Shown here: in pieces, positions 13,855 through 20,936 of the stretch | How the letters are laid out: every line of letters begins with the position of its first letter | Position numbering within the stretch: the stretch's first letter is position 1 | Virus record (IMG/VR): IMGVR_UViG_3300021409_000102 | Coordinates: 1 to 41,422 of that record | Strand: one strand, 5' to 3' | From: a virus | DNA length: 41,422 nt | Notes under the pieces: model-generated | Databases searched by the model: none | What the model was told of the DNA's origin: nothing | What the model saw: the letters and a program-made list of their open reading frames with translations, nothing else | Made by a program: the position numbers and the translations under genes

Positions 13855-13983
13855 TGCAACTAAGTTTCTCGAATATCTCGCTTCACCGGCATACGGTAAG
13901 GCGTGGACGTGCCATAATTTCGACGTGTTCGGAAAAAAGCCGTCAATAGGGGTATTCGTACACTTAGTTGCAGGCCTTACCGT
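13855..13983 (+). other. Interleaved inverted repeats: candidate pseudoknotted RNA or dispersed repeat
   Basis: Arm A TGCAACTAAGT (13855-13865) pairs with A' ACTTAGTTGCA (13962-13972); an inner CGAATA (13870-13875) pairs with TATTCG (13952-13957), extending the same helix. Arm B ACGGTAAGGC (13893-13902) pairs with B' GCCTTACCGT (13974-13983). The order A-B-A'-B' means the two long helices cross, a pseudoknot with only 1 base between A' and B'. B' is followed by TTTTTATATG, so the B/B' helix also resembles a terminator just before the ATG at 13990. The element is GC-richer than its surroundings and has no convincing reading frame. Either a structured leader or non-coding RNA, or a REP/MITE-like repeat. 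Confidence 0.6.
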
Positions 13984-13989
13984 TTTTAT

Positions 13990-14250
13990 ATGCCAAACTT
14001 ATCAGATGATCAGAGATTTGACAATCACATTCTTTTCCAAAGAATTGAATTGATTTTTAAGCCAGCAACACGTTGGCAGGATTGTACTATGCCCTTAACT
14101 AATGCTGAAGTGGTGGAAAAGGTAATGGAAGAACAGGGGATGTTCTTCGATTCACCTGAGCAGATCATCCTGGTGATGGAAGAGATGCGTTTCCTTTATG
14201 AACTCAACGAGCATAATCGAAAACATTACTGGTTATTAAATCCTGCATAA
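13990..14250 (+). CDS. Hypothetical protein (86 aa)
   Basis: Starts 6 bases after the last arm of the structured element, so its translation or transcription may be controlled by it. A later ATG at codon 34 (MPLTNAEVVEKVMEEQG) is an alternative start. The C-terminal 50 residues are acidic and helical (SPEQIILVMEEMRFLYELNE). No family recognised; position after the tube-like gene would suit a tail-assembly protein. Its stop overlaps the next ATG (TAATG). Confidence 0.5.
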   Translation: MPNLSDDQRFDNHILFQRIELIFKPATRWQDCTMPLTNAEVVEKVMEEQGMFFDSPEQIILVMEEMRFLYELNEHNRKHYWLLNPA

Positions 14251-14411
14251 TGGCCAAAGAAAATAATTGCAAAGTATGTGGGGCAAAAACAACCGTTGTA
14301 TTTAATATTAATTTTAAAGCGGTACCAATTTGTGATGATTGTGCCAGGACAATATTCTTTCAGCAGGCTACGTACTATTTAACGATATCGTCTACTAAGC
14401 AGCGTAAGTAA
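14250..14411 (+). CDS. Small zinc-finger protein (53 aa)
   Basis: A short gene coupled to the previous one by TAATG. Two CxxC pairs (CKVCG at residues 7-11 and CDDC at 28-31) predict one treble-clef or ribbon zinc site; the middle FNINFKAVPI is strand-like and the C-terminus TYYLTISSTKQRK is basic. Such mini zinc proteins are common in phage genomes, with unknown targets. It is the last gene before the DUF4062 cargo gene. Confidence 0.55.
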   Translation: MAKENNCKVCGAKTTVVFNINFKAVPICDDCARTIFFQQATYYLTISSTKQRK

Positions 14412-14446
14412 TTTTTATTATTTTAGCAGAATCTAAATTGATAGAA

Positions 14447-15385
14447 ATGGCAAAACCTAGAATTTTTGTAAGTTCAACTTACTATGATCTGAAGCACATT
14501 AGAACAAATCTTGAATCTTTTATCGCTTCCTTTGGATATGAACCAGTGCTGTTTGAAAGCGGAGATATCCATTTTAGTCATGATAAGCCATTAGATGAAT
14601 CCTGTTATACTGAATTACAGAATTGCCATATGCAAATTTTGATAATAGGTGGGAGCTATGGAAGTCCGGAATCTGGAGTTGTCTTGACAGAAGAACAACA
14701 AACGGATCAATATTTCAAATTTAATTCTATCACTAAAACGGAATTTCAAGTTGCATTAAAGCGGCAGTTGCCCATATATTTTTTCGTGGAAAATGGTGTG
14801 CTTTCTGAATATACAACTTATAAAAAGAACAGAGAAAACACGGAAATCCACTATGCGCACGTTTCAAGTGTGAACATATTTACCCTTTTGGATGAAATTT
14901 ACGCACTGAAAACGGGAAACTTTATTAGAGGATTTACGAAATTTGAAGACATATCTAATTGGCTAAGGGTTCAATGGGCACATTTGATGGCCGAATTTAT
15001 CAATAACCGCACTGAACAAATTGCATTGAGTAGTTTAAATATCGGGCTAGAGAAATTAAATTTGATAACTAGTAGTTTGCAGGAATATACTGAAGCAATT
15101 TTGACAAAGGTAGAGCCTGATAAGGCTGTGAGTCTTAAAGAAAATCAAAAAAATAAAGTTATCCATGGACATATTGATAGACTCTCGAGAGAGGGTTTTT
15201 TCAAATCTATATTTGAAATTAGATCCGATATTACAGACCAAGAATTATACGATATTTTCGTTAAATCTGAGGACCTATCCGACTTTGTTTTACGATCCCT
15301 ACCTGAACCTGAAATGAGAAAAATATATAAACATTTATATAAGCAAGTTTGGGAAAATGATTTTGTATATCAAAAGATGATATAG
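14447..15385 (+). CDS. DUF4062-domain protein, probable accessory/defence cargo (312 aa)
   Basis: Residues 2-90 match DUF4062 (PF13271): PRIFVSSTYYDLKHIRTNLE, FGYEPVLFESGDI, SCYTELQNC and LIIGGSYGSPESG. After KTEFQVALKRQLPIYFFVEN comes a helical half (residues 180-312) with no NTPase or nuclease motif. Family knowledge: the domain has a Rossmann-like fold and is often found N-terminal to signalling or STAND-type proteins, some of them immunity-related. ATG at 14447 is preferred to TTG at 14438. It is not a structural gene yet sits between head and packaging modules, followed by a fresh late promoter, which marks it as inserted cargo. Confidence 0.7.
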   Translation: MAKPRIFVSSTYYDLKHIRTNLESFIASFGYEPVLFESGDIHFSHDKPLDESCYTELQNCHMQILIIGGSYGSPESGVVLTEEQQTDQYFKFNSITKTEFQVALKRQLPIYFFVENGVLSEYTTYKKNRENTEIHYAHVSSVNIFTLLDEIYALKTGNFIRGFTKFEDISNWLRVQWAHLMAEFINNRTEQIALSSLNIGLEKLNLITSSLQEYTEAILTKVEPDKAVSLKENQKNKVIHGHIDRLSREGFFKSIFEIRSDITDQELYDIFVKSEDLSDFVLRSLPEPEMRKIYKHLYKQVWENDFVYQKMI

Positions 15386-15386
15386 C

Positions 15387-15422
15387 TGTCATTTACCACA
15401 AATAAAGCAATTGCCATTTTTG
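15387..15422 (+). promoter_or_regulatory. Late promoter 3 (packaging module)
   Basis: TGTCATTTACC (15387-15397), 16 bases, CCATTTTTG (15414-15422), 4 bases, ATG at 15427: the same 40-base motif-to-ATG distance as promoters 1, 4 and 5. The second box differs from CGAnnTTCG at positions 2 and 8. It lies just after the DUF4062 stop. Confidence 0.6.
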
Positions 15423-15426
15423 ATCT

Positions 15427-16134
15427 ATGGCAATTGCATCTATTACAGCTTGGCTACTTTCGCCCAATCCAAATTTCATCCATGGGAAATTGCTTTTCCA
15501 ACAATATGGTAATGACAAGTTAGTCGAAACCATTATCAATTCTGGATCCGGGGCTTATCACTTCTCTAAACTTCGTGCAGCTCTCGAGAAGATAAACGAA
15601 GCTTGTGGCATCGAGCCAAAGCAAATTGTTTACACACCGCCACCGGTTCCTGTTCAGCCTGCTCATGCTGAGCCTCCAACTACCAACCTTATAATAAAAT
15701 CAAAGCCTGATCTCGATGATGCACCTGCAGAAATTTGGGCTTTTCGTAATCAGAAAAATGCAGTACATGCAGAAGCCAGGCATTTATTTGTAACGGCTAA
15801 ATTGATGGATTCAAAAGAGCATCGATTAGAAGCTGCTTTGAGAATACTGGATTTGATGGATCAGGTAAATGAATATTGGCTGATCATTGATACCTGGAGA
15901 GAAACCGGTAAAATCCTTGAGCTACAGAAAGAGGAGGCTATTGCTGAAGTATCGACACTAACCATTCAAGAATTACTCCAGGAACAAAAGAATCTACCTT
16001 CATACATTTCAAAAGCTCGTAAAAGATTCAACGATGCAAAGGATCCAAGGAAAAAGACTAAGGCCTTAGCAAAAGTCGAATCATTAGTTTCTCGTTTAAC
16101 CGAGGTGAAAAGGAGGATCGATGGGCTTGTTTAA
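15427..16134 (+). CDS. Phage protein upstream of the packaging genes (235 aa)
   Basis: No family recognised. A Pro-rich linker (YTPPPVPVQPAHAEPPTTN, residues 70-88) separates an N-terminal helical part from a C-terminal helical part rich in Lys/Glu (residues 130-235, e.g. ELLQEQKNLPSYISKARKRF). The last 50 residues could form a coiled coil. The predicted transcript of late promoter 3 begins at its ATG. Position, two genes before terminase, suggests a packaging or virion accessory protein. Confidence 0.6.
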   Translation: MAIASITAWLLSPNPNFIHGKLLFQQYGNDKLVETIINSGSGAYHFSKLRAALEKINEACGIEPKQIVYTPPPVPVQPAHAEPPTTNLIIKSKPDLDDAPAEIWAFRNQKNAVHAEARHLFVTAKLMDSKEHRLEAALRILDLMDQVNEYWLIIDTWRETGKILELQKEEAIAEVSTLTIQELLQEQKNLPSYISKARKRFNDAKDPRKKTKALAKVESLVSRLTEVKRRIDGLV

Positions 16135-16693
16135 AATGGAGGATGTGAATCCTTTAAAAAATAACGATCATCAACCAATTGCAGGCGTAGAAGATTTGGA
16201 TATCCATTTCGCATATGGAGAAAAGCTTGCAATGGTCTCACCATTAATCGAGAATTTGAAGGATGGCCAAGGTATTTACTTCATGACTGATGGCGCCTGG
16301 AGTAATATTGATATCATTTCAAAATTGCTGCAGCTGATCGGCAGATGCTCAATTGATTTTTGCACATGGTCCATCAGTACTGACGCGATTCGGAAGTTTA
16401 CTGAATGGCAGGAAAATGGATTGATTTCTGAATTAAATGTATTGCTAGACCAGGGGATCAGAAACCGCAAGCCCGAAATATATCAACAAGCAACAGCTGC
16501 CTTTAGAAACTTGAATCTTATGAAATGCCATGCGAAGGTCTGTGTATTGCAGAATGAGACTTATAGCTTCTGCGTTATTGGCTCAGCTAACTTTACTAAC
16601 AATCCACGTAAAGAGGCTGGTTTAATCATACGACAAAAGAATATTGCTGATCAGAATACCGACTGGATAAGGAAGGAGATTAGAAATGGTTAA
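16121..16693 (+). CDS. Phospholipase D-like single-HKD protein (190 aa)
   Basis: The ATG at 16121 is supported by AAAAGGAGG 5 bases upstream and overlaps the previous gene by 14 bases. Residues 138-165 read KCHAKVCVLQ ... IGSANFTNNPRKEAG: the HxK and GSxNFT parts of an HKD/PLD motif. The Asp expected five positions after the Lys is a Gln, so the canonical HKD acid is absent. Family knowledge: single-HKD proteins dimerise and include nucleases such as Nuc and BfiI. It lies between a late unknown gene and terminase small subunit; a nuclease or non-catalytic role in DNA packaging is possible. Confidence 0.65.
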   Translation: MGLFKMEDVNPLKNNDHQPIAGVEDLDIHFAYGEKLAMVSPLIENLKDGQGIYFMTDGAWSNIDIISKLLQLIGRCSIDFCTWSISTDAIRKFTEWQENGLISELNVLLDQGIRNRKPEIYQQATAAFRNLNLMKCHAKVCVLQNETYSFCVIGSANFTNNPRKEAGLIIRQKNIADQNTDWIRKEIRNG

Positions 16694-16952
16694 TGATCAA
16701 ACTTTAAAAGATATTGAAGATTTCGCGTATGCCTACATGTCGAAGGATGAAACTGCACTATTTGCCGGCATCGATGCGATTAATCTGGAGGATGAGAAAT
16801 CTCCCGAGGGCAAAGCTTTTGTTATTGGCCGGTTAAAAAGGAAAGTGAAATTCAACCAGGTAATCATGGCGCTCAGTGATCAGCTGTCATCACCGGCTAT
16901 GGCCATCGAATTGAAACTTGCAGAAAAAACTTATTTAAACGATATCCGATGA
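16686..16952 (+). CDS. Hypothetical helical protein (88 aa)
   Basis: Overlaps the PLD-like gene by 8 bases, with AAGGAG 9 bases before its ATG. The protein is largely helical and acidic at the start (DQTLKDIEDFAYAYMSKDE), basic in the middle (VIGRLKRKVKF). No family recognised. It overlaps the next gene by 4 bases (ATGA) and so is translated together with terminase small subunit; a packaging-associated protein by context. Confidence 0.6.
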   Translation: MVNDQTLKDIEDFAYAYMSKDETALFAGIDAINLEDEKSPEGKAFVIGRLKRKVKFNQVIMALSDQLSSPAMAIELKLAEKTYLNDIR

Positions 16953-17524
16953 AGTTAATTGGAAAATTAAGTAAGTATGATAAGATCATTGCTTACATGA
17001 CTAATCCAGACGGTGAGCTCTCTGAATTAACCGAGCACGAGCAGCAGACTCTGGATAGATGGCAGGAAGCATTTACTATGCTTCGTAATTACAAGAACAC
17101 GCCTGATACTGTTGCAATTTTAATGAAAAGATTCCCAGGATTAAGTCGGGCTACAGCTTTTCGTGACTGCAGGGATGCTGTCAGTTTGTTTGGAGATATT
17201 TCTAAATCTACAAAGGAAGGTATTAGGTTCCTGTCAATGGAAATGATTAAAGATGGTGCTGCCATTGCCCGGGCAAAAAATAATGAAGACGGTTTGATCC
17301 GTGCTGGTGTATCTCTTGCTAAAGTTGGTGGGGTAAATGTAACTGATCCTGATCTTCCTGATTTCGCTAAGTTAGAAACACATAAATATGTTCTGGGCTT
17401 ACCTGCTCAAATGGTTTCAATGCTTCAAGCGATGAGTAAAACAGGCAAAATAGATCTTACTCAGGTGGTAAATAACATGAGCAACTTTGCACAAGATGCT
17501 GAGGAGGTAAAGGATGACGAGTAA
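16949..17524 (+). CDS. Terminase small subunit-like protein (191 aa)
   Basis: An N-terminal HTH is visible at residues 55-85: VAILMKRFPGLSRATAFRDCRDAVSLFG, quoted as MKRFPGLSRATAFRDC plus helix, where PGLSRATAFRDC is the turn and recognition helix. The middle is helical and the C-terminus is acidic (AQDAEEVKDDE), typical of the part contacting the large subunit. Family knowledge: small terminases recognise packaging sites. It overlaps the large-subunit gene by 11 bases. The identity rests on the HTH and synteny. Confidence 0.65.
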   Translation: MKLIGKLSKYDKIIAYMTNPDGELSELTEHEQQTLDRWQEAFTMLRNYKNTPDTVAILMKRFPGLSRATAFRDCRDAVSLFGDISKSTKEGIRFLSMEMIKDGAAIARAKNNEDGLIRAGVSLAKVGGVNVTDPDLPDFAKLETHKYVLGLPAQMVSMLQAMSKTGKIDLTQVVNNMSNFAQDAEEVKDDE

Positions 17525-19034
17525 AGAACCTGAATATTCATTGCTTCCTGAAAGGACATTAGAATTGAATCTAATGCAACTACTGCTTAAAATCTCACCT
17601 CAAAAAGATCGAACGGTGCAATGTGGTAGGGGTAGTGGCAAGTCTACTGGTGCAGCTATCGATATCGTTGATACCATCGAGGAAATGCCGAAATCTAAAA
17701 ATTTCATTCTTACCGGTACTTTTCAGCAGGGATTAACCAGGACGTTGCCATCAACAATTAAAGCACTTGAAATGATGGGGCTCGTCAAAGATCTTCATTA
17801 TTTTATTGGAAGAAAACCTCCAGTATCCTGGAAGTGGGAGGAACCTTATGAACCACCACTGGATCCAAAGCATAGCATTTTCTTTTACAACGGTACCTGT
17901 TGGGATTTGCTTTCCCAAGACACCAACTCACGTGGGGCCAACTATTGCAACGGCTTTGCTGATGAGGCACAGGATCTGAACAACGAAAAGACGCAAAGCC
18001 AGGTTATACCAACCATGAGGGCTGAATTTAAACGTTATGGCCATAAAACAACCTATCGTCGTTTTAGTCGTTACTGCTCTATGCCTAGAAATCGTAAAGG
18101 CGAATATATCTTCGAATATGAGGAGTTAGCGATCAAGCATCCCGAAGAATATTTATATATCACAGCGCCATCCAGGGTTAATGCTCATAACCTGCCGCCG
18201 AGTTGGTTTAAAGATCAGAAAAGAATCTTGTTGCCAAGTGAGTACGATATCGAAATTGAAAACATTAGACCTAAGCAAGTAACAGGTGGTTTTTATCCAC
18301 AGTTCGATGATAGGAAGCATACCTACATCAACTTCAATAATGATTATTATGATGGCTTAATTGATAATAATAACGGTTATAAGCCTGAAGCCTTTGAGAA
18401 TATGAACTGTATGCAAGATGCAGATTTGTTGATCAATGAACCATTGTATATTAGTATGGATTATGGCTCCTGGTTCAATGGTATTGTTACGGGTCAGGAG
18501 GATGGGGATCAGTTCAGGTTTATATCTGCAGTATCTATCAACGAAGATGTAACATTTGAAGATCTGTTGATTCAATGGTGTACTTATTATGTGCCACATA
18601 GAGAGAAGACTGTATTCTATTATTATGACCACACAGCAAGAGATCATGATGCCAGGGCTGAAGAATATCCGGAGATCGTTAAACGTGTGTTGGGTTCATT
18701 TGGGTGGCATGTTATTGACATGTACATTGGTATGCAACCAAGCCCAGATGATAGATACAAATTCATGGCTGCTCTATACCAGGGGAACCAACGTCAATTG
18801 CCAAAGGTTACTATGAATGCTTATCATTGCAAATGGTTAATCGTATCGCTAAATGGTGCTAAAGCCAAGCAAGGGGCTAAAGGAGTCGAGAAGGATAAAG
18901 CTGATGAAAAGAATCATAAAATAGATCAGCGTACCACCACTCACTTCTCTGATGCTCATGACACCCTGCTAATGGGTAAGTTCGCAGGCTTAACACTTCA
19001 CCAAGAGCCGATCCCTTCTCCACGTTGGGGTTAG
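17514..19034 (+). CDS. Terminase large subunit (506 aa)
   Basis: Walker A CGRGSGKST is at residues 37-45 and Walker B GFADEAQDL at about 148-155 with the catalytic Glu151. The C-terminal RNase H-like nuclease shows SMDYGSW near residue 310, YYYDHTARDHD near 365 and SDAHD near 480, supplying the acidic cluster. The length is usual for a phage terminase large subunit. Its role is ATP-driven DNA packaging and cleavage. It overlaps the small-subunit gene and is followed by a 360-base gap and a cargo island instead of the portal gene. Confidence 0.9.
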   Translation: MTSKEPEYSLLPERTLELNLMQLLLKISPQKDRTVQCGRGSGKSTGAAIDIVDTIEEMPKSKNFILTGTFQQGLTRTLPSTIKALEMMGLVKDLHYFIGRKPPVSWKWEEPYEPPLDPKHSIFFYNGTCWDLLSQDTNSRGANYCNGFADEAQDLNNEKTQSQVIPTMRAEFKRYGHKTTYRRFSRYCSMPRNRKGEYIFEYEELAIKHPEEYLYITAPSRVNAHNLPPSWFKDQKRILLPSEYDIEIENIRPKQVTGGFYPQFDDRKHTYINFNNDYYDGLIDNNNGYKPEAFENMNCMQDADLLINEPLYISMDYGSWFNGIVTGQEDGDQFRFISAVSINEDVTFEDLLIQWCTYYVPHREKTVFYYYDHTARDHDARAEEYPEIVKRVLGSFGWHVIDMYIGMQPSPDDRYKFMAALYQGNQRQLPKVTMNAYHCKWLIVSLNGAKAKQGAKGVEKDKADEKNHKIDQRTTTHFSDAHDTLLMGKFAGLTLHQEPIPSPRWG

Positions 19035-19141
19035 CCTCAATTCTATAGGTAAAAAGTTCATCGGAAAAAATTCCATGAGCTTTTTCTGCGTAAGGGGACG
19101 CCCTCAGCACCCCCTAATCCCGAAAATCTAATAAATTCCCT

Positions 19142-19170
19142 TTGTCATGTATTTGTCATAGAATTGTCAT
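19142..19170 (+). repeat. Three TTGTCAT direct repeats with 11-bp period
   Basis: TTGTCAT starts at 19142, 19153 and 19164, exactly 11 bp apart, so the copies face the same side of the helix. They lie in the 19035-19396 gap after terminase, which holds no gene. Possible binding array for a regulator. Confidence 0.5.
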
Positions 19171-19195
19171 GCTATTCATATACCCAGCAACATCG

Positions 19196-19216
19196 AAAAG
19201 GGCAAATGCCCTTTTT
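19196..19216 (+). terminator. Intrinsic terminator after the terminase gene
   Basis: AAAAGGGC (19196-19203) and GCCCTTTT (19208-19215) around AAAT, followed by another T. It ends the packaging operon 160 bases after the terminase stop. Confidence 0.75.
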
Positions 19217-19362
19217 GGATAGGGCAGGCGGGGGTGCTTGTGCATAAATATGATACTGGAGAAAAACCAAATCATATTTAAGTTCTTGAAAATCAAAAAA
19301 ATAAAATTGAAAAACTGGAAAAATTTGAGACAACAAAAAGCACTATTTTTTAAAAATAAATC

Positions 19363-19393
19363 TTGCAGATTTGCGAGGTTTTTCTTATCTTTA
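19363..19393 (+). promoter_or_regulatory. Host-type promoter of the rightward cargo operon
   Basis: TTG (19363-19365) within CTTGCAGATTTG (19362-19373), a 20-base spacer, then TATCTTTA (19386-19393), then 3 bases to the ATG at 19397. The geometry is the same as at 21889-21919 on the other strand. This is the Bacteroidota housekeeping layout; the transcript would be nearly leaderless. Confidence 0.65.
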
Positions 19394-19396
19394 AGT

Positions 19397-19828
19397 ATGG
19401 AAACAAAGAAAAAAGCAGGGGTTTTAGCTGTAGCAGTTACCAATCCTATTGAGAAAAAAGAGCCGAATTTTAAAAATGCGATCACGCATATTGATGATGC
19501 CAAAAATGAAGACGTAAAACCAAAAGGTCTGAACCTGGACGAGACAATCAAAGTCATTGAAGATTTATTTCAAAAGAAACGACACCGTGACAGATTAGAT
19601 ACCTATGTGAATTATTTAGAAGCCTTTGAAATCAAAGCAACAGCGGAAGACCTCGACCCGAAATCTAGTTACTATTATGGATGCAAGCTTGTAATTACTG
19701 ATGATGAAAAAGCAAATTTTGAACTTAAAAACCCAACAATCATAAAAGAGGTGATTGAGTATCTAAAAAAGAGGTTAGGCGCAAAGCTTGCAGAAATTGA
19801 ATCGGAGTTAGTTCTGCCAACTCTTTAA
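19397..19828 (+). CDS. Hypothetical protein, first gene of the cargo operon (143 aa)
   Basis: The ATG at 19397 is chosen because the promoter lies immediately before it; an upstream GTG at 19238 would run through the promoter. Residues 50-143 (DETIKVIEDLFQKKRHRDRL, YVNYLEAFEIK) are helical, with a beta-like patch YYYGCKLVITDDEK. The N-terminus is Lys-rich and probably flexible. No family I can name. It is separated from the ArdC-like gene by a strong hairpin, so it may be a single-gene transcript with partial read-through. Confidence 0.6.
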   Translation: METKKKAGVLAVAVTNPIEKKEPNFKNAITHIDDAKNEDVKPKGLNLDETIKVIEDLFQKKRHRDRLDTYVNYLEAFEIKATAEDLDPKSSYYYGCKLVITDDEKANFELKNPTIIKEVIEYLKKRLGAKLAEIESELVLPTL

Positions 19829-19838
19829 AAACAAAAAT

Positions 19839-19864
19839 CCCTTTACGGGTGGAGCCGTAAAGGG
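19839..19864 (+). terminator. Perfect 10-bp hairpin after the first cargo gene
   Basis: CCCTTTACGG (19839-19848) and CCGTAAAGGG (19855-19864) with hexaloop GTGGAG, followed by TTAATTAATT. The loop is identical to that of the hairpin at 12624-12647. No pure T-run; terminator or processing structure. Confidence 0.6.
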
Positions 19865-19896
19865 TTAATTAATTAAAACTTTAACAGTCTTAAAAA

Positions 19897-20262
19897 ATGG
19901 AAGCGCAAGATACAACAAAAGAGTTAACACCAATACAGCAGAAAAGAGAAATTTTAAAAGCTTTGAGCTTACAGGTTGCACCACTTATTGAAATTGGAAC
20001 ATTTGAAAATATTAATAGTGCATTAGTTGATGCATATAAAACCGAAGTACATCAAGAATTTAAAACGTTTAAACAATGGAAAATTGACGGTTTCTTTGTC
20101 AAAAAAGGAATGAAAGCTTTTTTAGTTTGGGGTAGACCTAAGAAAGACCAGGACGAGCAAGAGCAGGAGAGCGAACCCGAAGAGGATCAAAGCAAATTTT
20201 TCCCGATAGCATTTCTATTTAGCAATGCACAGGTTGAAAAGAAAGGGGTTAAAAATGGTTGA
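19897..20262 (+). CDS. ArdC N-terminal-domain-like protein (121 aa)
   Basis: Residues 50-110 resemble the ssDNA-binding N domain of ArdC anti-restriction proteins: FKTFKQWKIDGFFVKKGMKA, LVWGRP, and FFPIAFLFSNAQVE, corresponding to 'T..QW...G..V.KG.K...V' and 'F....VFN..Q'. The metallopeptidase half of ArdC is missing. A strongly acidic linker (DQDEQEQESEPEEDQ) interrupts it. Family knowledge: ArdC is carried by mobile elements to block host restriction. It overlaps the next small gene by 8 bases, in a group with the RadC-like gene. Homology is moderate, so function is tentative. Confidence 0.5.
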   Translation: MEAQDTTKELTPIQQKREILKALSLQVAPLIEIGTFENINSALVDAYKTEVHQEFKTFKQWKIDGFFVKKGMKAFLVWGRPKKDQDEQEQESEPEEDQSKFFPIAFLFSNAQVEKKGVKNG

Positions 20263-20377
20263 GGCTTTCATTGATTTAATGGATTCCCTTTATTGGGAGG
20301 GTTACGCTGAACAGTTAGCAGAAGATAACCCACAAGCATATACATTTGAACTTAATAATTTTTTAAACGCTTATTAA
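20255..20377 (+). CDS. Small acidic protein (40 aa) between ArdC-like and RadC-like genes
   Basis: A short frame missed by length filters, overlapping the previous gene by 8 bases. Sequence features: FIDLMDSLYWEGYAEQLAED then a helical end FELNNFLNAY. It resembles small proteins accompanying RadC or ArdC-like genes on Bacteroidota mobile elements, though I cannot name a family. It ends 7 bases before the RadC-like ATG, supporting cotranscription. Confidence 0.5.
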   Translation: MVEAFIDLMDSLYWEGYAEQLAEDNPQAYTFELNNFLNAY

Positions 20378-20384
20378 TCATTTT

Positions 20385-20825
20385 ATGTATCAAGTATCAG
20401 AAATCACGGTTTCCTACAAACCACGATTTAAAATTTCAGACCGCCCAATTATTAGAGATAGCCGAACCATAGTAAAAATACTTAGAGAGTTTTGGGGTGA
20501 TGACATCAACCTATACGAAAGTGTAAATATTATTCTCTTAAATAATGCAAACCATGTTTTAGGGTTCTCCCGAATCACGACAGGTACAATAGATTCAAGC
20601 ATTGTAGATATTTATAAAATATTACAAATTGCATTAACTGCTCACGCTAATGGAATAATTTTAGCACACAATCACCCCAGCGGCAACCTTTCGCCTAGTA
20701 ATGCCGATCTGAAAATGACAAAAGCTTTGGATGAAGCTGCCAAGCTTATGAAAATTCGGTTTCTAGATCATATCATTTTAACCGAAAACAGCTACACGAG
20801 TTTTAAAGACGAATGTTTAATGTAA
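20385..20825 (+). CDS. RadC-like JAB/MPN domain protein (146 aa)
   Basis: The JAMM metal motif is clear: ILAHNHPSGNLSPSNADL at about residues 88-105 supplies two His and an Asp, and FSRITTGTIDSS around 60 is the preceding strand of RadC proteins. The N-terminal HhH half of chromosomal RadC is absent, as in the short versions carried by Bacteroidota mobile elements and phages. Role unproven; once linked to DNA repair. It is the last gene of the rightward cargo operon, before a terminator. Confidence 0.8.
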   Translation: MYQVSEITVSYKPRFKISDRPIIRDSRTIVKILREFWGDDINLYESVNIILLNNANHVLGFSRITTGTIDSSIVDIYKILQIALTAHANGIILAHNHPSGNLSPSNADLKMTKALDEAAKLMKIRFLDHIILTENSYTSFKDECLM

Positions 20826-20830
20826 AATTT

Positions 20831-20857
20831 TAAGCACCTTTTAAGGTGCTTTTTTTG
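20831..20857 (+). terminator. Intrinsic terminator after the RadC-like gene
   Basis: AAGCACCTT (20832-20840) and AAGGTGCTT (20843-20851) with a TT loop, then a T-run to 20856. Classic rho-independent terminator. Confidence 0.9.
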
Positions 20858-20865
20858 GCTGAAAA

Positions 20866-20907
20866 CTACTTTTTTATTTTCTTCAGTCGCCCTGAATAAA
20901 AAAGTAG
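20866..20907. repeat. Inverted repeat with inner TTCAG/CTGAA palindrome
   Basis: CTACTTTTTTA (20866-20876) pairs with TAAAAAAGTAG (20897-20907); inside, TTCAG (20882-20886) pairs with CTGAA (20892-20896) around TCGCC. A five-base bulge separates the two stems on the left. It lies between two convergent operons, so it could act as a leftward terminator (A-run side) for the operon at 20937-21885. The TTCAGTCGCCCTGAA core looks like a short dispersed element. Confidence 0.5.
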
Positions 20908-20936
20908 CAAAAAACAAAAGGGGCTATTAAAACCAC

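Noticed and set aside
13845-13983. Integron attC site
   Set aside because: The arms do not match the RYYYAAC/GTTRRRY core sites and the two repeat pairs cross, unlike attC.
13829-14053. A 74-codon frame across the structured element
   Set aside because: It would start with TTG inside the terminator loop and run through the inverted repeats; its codon use is unlike real genes here.
19238-19396. N-terminal extension of the 143-aa cargo gene from a GTG
   Set aside because: The extension is Lys/Phe-rich noise and runs through a good host-type promoter.
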